A model generated the notes under the pieces. The model was not told the DNA's origin. It made no database searches and saw nothing but the letters and a program-made list of their open reading frames with translations. A DNA stretch of 64,000 bases, taken from Agrypnia vestita (lineage: Eukaryota; Arthropoda; Insecta; Trichoptera; Phryganeidae). Position 1 is the first letter of the stretch, and every line of letters begins with the position of its first letter. The translations under genes were made by a program, and so were the position numbers. Where the stretch lies: assembly GCA_016648135.1 (NCBI GenBank), contig JADDOH010002261.1:186001-250000 (forward strand), read 5' to 3'. This document shows positions 57,466 to 64,000 of the stretch, piece after piece.

Positions 57466-59140
57466 CATACATTTTCCAAATGCCATATGTCGATGTATAG
57501 TGTCATTCGATCGTGATTTTTCAAGACGAAAAAGAGACGTCATTAAACCTTATATCAGATAAACATTGCACTAACACTTATATTAACAAATATGTTGCAA
57601 GAAAGTTTGGCTTTTTGAGCCTATTTATATTTCTCCAATTATATGTGTTTTAAGAAGACATAAATTCGAGCAAATGTTTTTACTACTTACCTGTATATTT
57701 ATTACCCCCCTCCGCCTCCCACCCTCTTTAACATCTGAAAGTAATTTTATTTTATTTTAATTTAAGAGGCACATATACAGACGTTGATAATACATAAATT
57801 AACTAAAAAAATACTTTTATATAATAGAGATTTTGAATTAGATGAATTTATTAAAAATATGTACGAAAAATTATATCAATCCAAAAAAAATATTTTATAA
57901 TATATATTTATGTTTTTTATTTATGCCATAAATAAGTCCGCGGCCGCAGCTTCCACAGCACTGGTCCAAATGATAGGGGCGATGAAAATTCTTAGAAAAG
58001 AAAAAGTCGCGGTCGTTATATGAAATAAATATGATCCGCCAGGGGCCCTGTGAGTAGCAAATTGTTGAGCAGACCCAAAGCGCAGACACTGTTCGGGCGA
58101 GCTCGTTTTACCAAAACACTCTTTATAACGACAATATTATTAAAACTTATTAAACTGGAATTATATAAGCGATAAACCTTTCAGCCTATCACGTATCATG
58201 GCCGCTATATGTATGTAAAGATGATTTAATTTATAATCAAAAATAAAATCACAGAAAAATATATAAAATGTTAAAATGAAATAAAATATGATATTGCATT
58301 TATTAATCTTAATAATTCTTATGGCATAAAAACTAAACAAGGTGCTTCCATATTTCTGTGTCTTATATATTATATAAGACAGAGAAATATCTCTGTCTTA
58401 TATTAGTCAAATAATGGCAGTATGAAACTCATCTAAAAATTAAGTTTCCTAAAAAAAATTGACTTCTCATTCAGTTACATGTATTAAATTATCAGTTCAT
58501 TCTCCAGCGAACCACGAAATATTAAATCTCTTGAATGAAACAGGATAATCATTGCAAACTGCATCGCGCGATGTACCTACTGAAATGCGTCAGTTGAATG
58601 TAAGAATATTTGAAGGATTTAAATAATATGGAAATAACGGTTGGCTTTATTATAATATGGAAATATTAACATTAGATCCACATGTACGTATAATATGGGA
58701 ATTTATGTGTGCGATGTACGTGGGTGAGAACAGTTTTCTTCGCGTTTCCCACCCGGGGGTGCTCAAGAACCATATAGAAGGGTAATTTTCTTCTGTCTGC
58801 TTACACCAACACGTATTTTATCTGAAATGCCTCTACAAGGCTGCATTTTTATTTTATTTTTTGTATATTCACTAAGCTACGACTTCATTAGCATATATTT
58901 TAGAAAGAAACATATGTTTTATAGGAAAGAACAGTTTTGTTTTAACTGCGCGATAGTCAAGCAAGTTGTTGAGCATGAAATTAGAAGAAGCGATGGGATT
59001 TAACTTTTTGTCAAAATTTTTATAAACAGAAAAAGCCCTTCATCTCAAATAGAAATATATTAAAAGCAAGCGAGACTTAAAGTTACAAACATAAGTATCT
59101 AATGAAATATCAGAACAAATGCAAACTTGGCTTTTATTAT
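57466..59140. other. AT-rich DNA with a palindrome and a GC patch
   Basis: The palindrome TATTTCTGTGTCTTATATA...TATATAAGACAGAGAAATA occupies 58351-58389 with one mismatch; the right arm's TCTCTGTCTTATAT is repeated once more at 58390. A GC patch at 57940-58110 and a CACCCGGGGGTG at 58750 are unrecognised. No gene was seen. Confidence 0.4.
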
Positions 59141-59145
59141 TAAAC

Positions 59146-59490
59146 TAGCTGCAACTTTGCTGAGCCTAGTATATAATAATAATAAAAATAATAATTGGAT
59201 AATTTATATAGCGCCGTTTTCGCGAATACTCACCTCAAGGGCGCTTTATATATTTATAGTATCTTTTTGGCGGTCCACGAGGGGCGGCCGTGGCAACATG
59301 CGTTGAGTGGCTGATTCGGGTTTGCTAGCCCGGGGTTCAAGCTCCATCTCCGGCCGTTTTGTTTCGTTTTTTTAGCTGTGAATTCGATCGAAATTGCGGA
59401 CGTTACACGAAGTTACGGGGACAGACAGATAGGCAGACGGAGGGACGGCTGGACAGACGGACAGACGACGGAATTATTATGTTTGATATT
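59146..59490 (+). repeat. tRNA-derived SINE, family A (copy 7, best preserved)
   Basis: ACTAGCTGCAACTTTGCTGA begins it. After a 71-bp insertion come CTTTTTGGCGGTCCACGAGG, GGCGGCCGTGGCAACATGCG, GCCCGGGGTTCAAGCTCCAT (B-box), GTGAATTCGATCGAAATTGC, GTTACACGAAGTTACGGGGA and a long GACAGACGG tail ending CGGAATTATTATGTTTGAT. It defines the order of parts for the family. Confidence 0.85.
59176..59246 (+). mobile_element. 71-bp insertion in SINE A with TATATA duplication
   Basis: TATATA occurs at 59170-59175 and 59247-59252, where other family-A copies have a single TATATATTTATAG. The inserted sequence starts ATAATAATAATAAAAA and holds TTTATATAGCGCCGTTTTCG and CTCACCTCAAGGGCGC, with GCGCC/GGGCGC at its two ends. 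It is too short to code. It could be a minute SINE or MITE-like insert. Confidence 0.7.
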
Positions 59491-60830
59491 AATATAAATT
59501 ATTGATCGTAGTTAAATACCTGTACGAGATAACAAAGAAAACATAAAGAAAACGTAAATATTATTTTTTAAATACATACATTTACAGCATCTCGATATTT
59601 CTTAGTTTATTTATTTACCGCATTTTTTATGATTCATAAACACATAAAATACTTTTTAATTAATTAATATTCGTAATTCAATTTTTAATAATCAAATAGA
59701 TAATTCTAGTACCGGAATGTGTAAGTATAAAAAATAATATGGTTAAATAAACCAGAAAATATAGTAAATTTAAATAAATGGACCACAAATACAGTAAATT
59801 GTTAGAATTTTTTAAAGAATATGACTGATGGTTAGATTGCATATTTCTGATATTTTGGATATTTTTACATTCTTTTCTAATGATTACAAATAATATAATT
59901 CACCATCATTATTTACATGACAAATATTTAAACCCGATTTTTTATTCAAACAAAGTGTCATCATTATCAGTTTTTATATTTAAAAAGCTGAACAATCTTT
60001 GTTAAATTTATCATCTTTATTTTTGTGATTTATGACAAAATTCCCTTTATTATGATCTGTGTAAACTATAGGTTCATTTGAAAAAGTATTAAAATATGAA
60101 CAGTTTTGCTTAAGAGATTTCCCAAAATCTTGCAGAAAATGACTAAGTATGGTGTGATATTATAAGTATTTATTCTAAAAATACCCAAGTTTTACAATTT
60201 TACCATTTAATTCAAACATCTTATAATTTATCAAGAAATGTATTTAGCAGATACCTACTCTTTTTAGAAAATCATTTTGCATTAATTAAAAAATATTTTA
60301 CTCCAGATTATAATTTAAGAAGGCCCAAAAACGGCCTAAATTAATTTGAAACGTAAATTAGGCACGGGCTGTAGTCTGGAGGGTCGTGGAATGGTAAGTT
60401 ATCATTTTCCATGAAATATTATATTGTAGGGCTGTCTGCGATCCGTTGAAGTAACGTTAAAAATTCTAATGATAATTTTCAAATTAAAATATGAAACGTT
60501 CGTGGCGGATCTACGTATACGTATTTTGAAGCTACAGTGAGATGAATAATTGCAAGAAAGGCAGGCAACATTAGCTGAAGCAAAGATACTCCCAGAGACA
60601 AATATTAAAAGGATTATATTATAATAAAATAAACGTGTCACTTCGTCACAAAGTGTCAACAGCAGGTACGAGACGATATACAAAATGGGGAGTTTTTTGC
60701 GAGGTTTTTATTTTTGACTTGTATTAAATCTAATGAAATTTCAATACACAATATAAGCCAATTTAATGATAGTTCATCGTTTTACAGAAAATAGGAATAA
60801 CATAAATAATTTATTTTATTTACCCTTCAA
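59491..60830. other. AT-rich DNA, no gene seen
   Basis: Very low GC. A minus-strand 93-codon frame at 60402-60683 has no recognised motif. Nothing else is evident. Confidence 0.4.
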
Positions 60831-60834
60831 CCGG

Positions 60835-60978
60835 CCAAGAGCCTAATTACAGAAGTGAAACATATCACAAAATACCCAGGCCAGAGTAAATCCGATGACC
60901 TCATCGGAAATCGAACCCGAAACCCTCGGTGTGAGAAGGTAGGTCATGCCCACTAGGCTACGAAGGCCGCCTATCCCA
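60835..60978 (-). repeat. tRNA-derived SINE, family C (copy 2)
   Basis: Read on the minus strand: GGCCTTCGTAGCCTAGTGGG (A-box TAGCCTAGTGGG), CATGACCTACCTTCTCACAC, GTTTCGGGTTCGATTTCC (B-box), and then GGATTTACTCTGGCCTGGG as body. The two boxes are well preserved. It directly abuts a family-A tail. Confidence 0.8.
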
Positions 60979-60983
60979 ATTAT

Positions 60984-61050
60984 AATAATTTCGTTGTCTG
61001 TCTGTCCCCGTAACTTCGTGTAGCGTCCGAAACTTCTTTATAGTATTTTT
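60984..61050 (-). repeat. SINE family A (copy 8, tail only)
   Basis: ATAATAATTTCGTTGTCTGT, CTGTCCCCGTAACTTCGTGT and AGCGTCCGAAACTTC match family-A tails. The head is missing. A start-like piece (TTATTTTCGACGGGTTACAG) is found 100 bases on, at 61158, with T-rich sequence between, so the copy may be internally rearranged. Confidence 0.6.
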
Positions 61051-61680
61051 TTTTACGAACGAAATTTTTTTCCAATTTTTTTTCAAATTTTTTTTCGAAA
61101 TTTTAATAAAATAAAAAAAATACTTATTCCTTAGGAACCTACATTAAAAAAAACGTTATTTTCGACGGGTTACAGTTAGAAATAATAATAAATATTGAAA
61201 ATTTCGAAGTCACATATTTTCGTAAGAAAAAAATTGTTTGTTTGAATATTTTCAACTCTTAATTTAGGAGCTACTTACCGAATTTTTTTCTTACAATATA
61301 AACAAAAACTTTATATTTTTTTGAAACATGAAAATTATTATCTCATATTTGCGTGTGATTTTTTACTGGTGTAATATAAATTGAAATATTAGTATTCCCT
61401 TTCGTAAAGAGTTATTTAATTATGCTATACGAATAATATAATAAATAAAAATAATAAAATTCCTCCCGTCACTGTTCGCTAGAATCAGATATATTTCTTC
61501 TGTGTGTGAGAGTGTGATTTTACTTTTTTCTTCAGGAGCGATATTAGCAGAATTACGAATTTTTCGAAAGGTCGATATTTTGAAACCTAATTATCCGTGA
61601 GGTTGTAAAATAACGATCTACGATCTTTGAAAGCTTTTTGAGTTATTGTTTCCTCAAAACTGTGATGTCCCGCGTAATTC
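61051..61680. other. T-rich low-complexity DNA
   Basis: Long T runs separated by AAATT and CGAAA at 61045-61100, then AT-rich sequence. No gene was seen. Confidence 0.45.
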
Positions 61681-61689
61681 TTTTAATGG

Positions 61690-61860
61690 AAAGTAACCAT
61701 CACACCGTTTCCCCGCAGGGGTAGGTAGAAAACACAGAACGCCATATTCTTCTATCTTTGCAGACCTCTTTTGCTTCGACTACGTTCATACATCTTCTCA
61801 TGCACGCTCTACGGTTATTGAGGCTATTATAGGGCCATCCTATTATCAATATTTTAAATA
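61690..61860 (-). pseudogene. LINE-type ORF C-terminus (RRACM..VCKDR family)
   Basis: The minus strand reads NNRRACMRRCMNVVEAKEVC, KDRRIWRSVFSTYP and a stop soon after, followed by CTACCCCTGCGGGGAAACGG, similar to the 3' end of family 1 (CTACCCCCACGAGG). The motif RRACM.RCMNVDEA.EVC.DR..WRS is a frequent lepidopteran LINE ending. It is a short 5'-truncated piece. Confidence 0.6.
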
Positions 61861-61949
61861 AGTTAAACATATGGAAATAGAATAATAGATGAATCTTTGT
61901 GAAAAACTACATAATTTGTCTCAAATTTTTCGTAATCGTACATGATTAT

Positions 61950-62010
61950 CATAGCGTAATTGGCATACGCAGTTCCAGTTTCCGCGTTTCCGGTGGTAAT
62001 ATTTAGATAT
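61950..62010 (+). repeat. tRNA-like head, family D (copy 2)
   Basis: TAGCGTAATTGGCATACGC, then TTCCAGTTTCCGCGTTTCCGG matches the A- and B-box parts of the insertion at 45.9 kb with a shorter spacer. The body is not recognisable. Confidence 0.45.
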
Positions 62011-62102
62011 TTTTAGATTGATAGATTATTATGTATGTTTTTTATATTGTTTTAGTTAATCAAAAAGTGGAAGACGGCACCAGCACTTTTTGATAACTCA
62101 AA

Positions 62103-62283
62103 AATAAACCCAATTTATCAAACATAATAATTTCCGTCCGTCCGTATTTTTGTCTGTCTGTTCCCGTAACTTCGTGTGACGCCCGTAATTTCGTTCGAAT
62201 TCACGGCTAAAAAACGAAATTAAACGGTCGGAGATGGGACTTGAACCTCGGGCCAGCATGCCAGATGTTGCTGTCGCCGAGTT
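62103..62283 (-). repeat. tRNA-derived SINE, family A (copy 9)
   Basis: Plus-strand order is TTTATCAAACATAATAATTT, CCGTCCGTCCGTATTTTTGT, CGTAACTTCGTGTGACGCCC, GTAATTTCGTTCGAATTCAC, GGTCGGAGATGGGACTTGAA and CATGCCAGATGTTGCTGTCG. The 5' extension (the TCTTTTTGG part) is lost where the Penelope-like remnant begins. Confidence 0.8.
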
Positions 62284-62289
62284 TGCATT

Positions 62290-62740
62290 ACCCATCAAAA
62301 TTATATGCACATTGTTGTGGAGTGTTTACTTCTTCTACTATAGAGGTCGCCAGTGTGCAGTATGTACCAATTACATCTTCGGGCTTTTCTGCGACTTCTT
62401 CTTCAAGGTTGAATCAAAGTCATGAGAACAGGGCGCCAAATATTGATAGTTTGTAACTGTCGTCTCTATTGAAATTAAGATTTTTGCATATTTTAATCGA
62501 CTCCCTCACTAATCTAGGTTTACGAGACAGTTCTGCTGATAAGATTTTTGTCTTGTCAAAACTGATGAAATGACTAGGATTCCCTTTGGATGCATTTTCG
62601 GAGATTTCTGATTCATTGGGGTTATTATTTTTAATTTCCCTAATATTTTCCTTCAAACGTGTAGTAATATTTGCGTTTCGTTTGTCTTGTGTAGAATGTT
62701 CCACAATCATATGGAAGTCTCTATATACTTGGAAACTCAA
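62290..62740 (-). pseudogene. Penelope-like element GIY-YIG C-terminal remnant
   Basis: The minus-strand frame from 62740 contains TTRLKENIREIKNNNPNESE, SHFISFDKTKILSAELSRKP, RLVRESIKICKNLNFNRDD and SYKLS. This follows the pattern RLKEH...I..N....SA...H ... RL.RE.IEI.KH.NFNRD.GYKLS of the GIY-YIG endonuclease C-terminus in Penelope-like elements. The GIY-YIG active-site start and the polymerase are missing. A stop at about 62420 separates a further piece (GTYCTLATSIVEEVNTPQQC). It is the only Penelope-like relic found here. Confidence 0.65.
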
Positions 62741-62910
62741 AAGGTGTGCTATCCTTCACACTACCTAACATACGTAAGATCGAACTATGGGACTGAAAAT
62801 TGTTTTATGTTTAATTTCAGCATTAACTCGTTGCTGAAATTTTTTTCACTGTTTTTTACATATTATCAAAACTTCGTTGCACAATTTACGACCTCGGAAG
62901 AAATAATCAA
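62741..62910. other. AT-rich DNA, nothing recognised
   Basis: Short spacer before a GC-rich hairpin. The plus-strand frame across it has no known motif. Confidence 0.4.
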
Positions 62911-62916
62911 TTCGGC

Positions 62917-62961
62917 TCAAGAGAGCGTCCATCACCTCCGCGGTGATGGACGCTCTCTTGA
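62917..62961. repeat. Perfect 20-nt-arm GC-rich hairpin
   Basis: TCAAGAGAGCGTCCATCACC is followed by five bases (TCCGC) and its exact inverse complement, ending at 62961. In an AT-rich region such a GC-balanced perfect stem is unusual. It would fold strongly in DNA or RNA. A terminator role is not expected in an animal nucleus; origin is unknown. Confidence 0.95.
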
Positions 62962-64000
62962 TGACATTGAATAAGACTTCAGCAAAATGTCGAGATTTGC
63001 TTCACAGTTAAATATATGGTTCGTATCAAATATCCATTTTATTTTACACATAAATATGTCCAACGACCGTAATAATAACTCTTAAATAGCAAAAATGTCA
63101 TTTATAAATATAAACCGATATCGGTTTTTATTGGATATGATATTATTTTGATGAAATCTTAGTGTAATTTTTTAACTTTTCTTCGGAAAAACTCTTTTTT
63201 TCCTCCTTGAAAACTACCGAACCAATTACGGATGTGTGAATGAACCCATTTAATCTCAATGGACTGTATTGCCAATGGATAACACGCTCCTCAAGTCATG
63301 TTTCTAAGTAAAAAAACTAACTAAACAGCGTAAATGCGTAGTTATTTTAGTAAAAAGCACTCGACGCTGTTAGACAGTTCATACTGCCACTGTCAGACTG
63401 CCAGACAGTTCGTCACGCGACCCGAGCACGTAAAAAGGTTCGCCATCACTAATATAGGTAATTATTTAACAAAATGCAACTTCGTAATAAAATGTATTTT
63501 TATTTAAAAATAATTTTACAAAGGTGAGTTCTGTCGAGACTTTTTATAAAATGTTCTCATGAACATGACCGGATTAGCAGTATCATTACGAGCCCGGGCG
63601 AATATTCGCTATTGTCAATTCGAACAATAGCTTTTTCGAATGTAGCCAGACTGTGGGTACATCCTTTTCCAGAAAAATGTTCGGCCCGATCGCCGCTGCA
63701 GGACAATGGAGTCCCGAATGAATACGCGAAACGGCCGGCCGGGAATATTGCGGTCGGCTATTTGAAACATGCAGGTTGTACATTACGGATTCATTAAAAT
63801 TAAAACAAATATTTTCTGCTGTAAGGAGAGCCGACCTTGGGGTGATGAATTTTGATTTGGATGAAGTGGGAAATGGGATAAGAGAAGGAAGAATTCACTT
63901 ATTTTAATAGAGGACGTCCAGAGTCTCGAAGGTTAGGTGAAGTTATCACCACATGCTAGATTATTGTACAAAATTGCAGATCGTTAGAGTGAAGGTAAAA
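62962..64000. other. AT-rich DNA with a GC-rich patch near 63.6-63.75 kb
   Basis: No gene was recognised. The region at 63370-63420 repeats AGACAGTTC and CTGTCAGACTGCCAGACAG. The patch CGATCGCCGCTGCAGGACAA, CGGCCGGCCGGGAATATTGC has frames on both strands and no known family. Confidence 0.35.

Noticed and set aside
60900..60978. Possible tRNA gene on the minus strand
   Set aside because: Good boxes, but no acceptor-stem pairing and an attached SINE body shared with 33.6 kb.

Overview
The window looks like AT-rich non-coding DNA of an insect, most likely a moth or butterfly (Lepidoptera). The evidence is the repeat content: several non-LTR retrotransposon families whose C-terminal motifs (RWFGHVERMNEERM, YFGHIMRHPEK, GHVERM) I associate with lepidopteran genomes, 17.6/TED-like LTRs flanked by ATAT, mariner relics, a Penelope-like GIY-YIG relic and four tRNA-derived SINE families. 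This rests on recall of families and could not be checked by alignment. No complete host protein gene, rRNA gene or canonical tRNA gene was found in 64 kb, so the window is best read as intergenic DNA or a large intron.

Layout. 0-3.3 kb: broken copies of one LINE family and a reverse-oriented dispersed repeat. 5.1-9.1 kb: an LTR, a 0.94-kb element with terminal inverted repeats (TIRs) and no transposase ORF, and a solo LTR. 11-18 kb: LINE remnants, an 86-bp near-perfect hairpin, a possible two-exon open frame and a second long hairpin just downstream of it. 18.7 kb: a decayed mariner. 21.5-22.1 kb: a reverse solo LTR with ATAT target duplication. 22.1-29.3 kb: mostly unique AT-rich DNA with one dispersed repeat. 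29.3-32 kb: a long-TIR element followed by an internally deleted mariner with a 26-bp array, a LINE end and a 125-bp palindromic element. 33-44 kb: a SINE, two LINE ends and mostly unique DNA with GC-rich islands. 44.5-62.8 kb: a SINE-rich zone with nested insertions and, near the end, a Penelope-like relic and a perfect 20-bp-arm hairpin.

All recognisable protein-coding relics are from transposable elements and all are broken. The strongest candidates for something not yet described are small and structural: the frame-neutral 26-bp expansion inside the mariner transposase, two long hairpins (14.85 and 17.5 kb), a 0.94-kb TIR element, a 125-bp palindromic element, and a long-TIR family with a tRNA-like sequence in one arm. 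I see no new multi-gene system.
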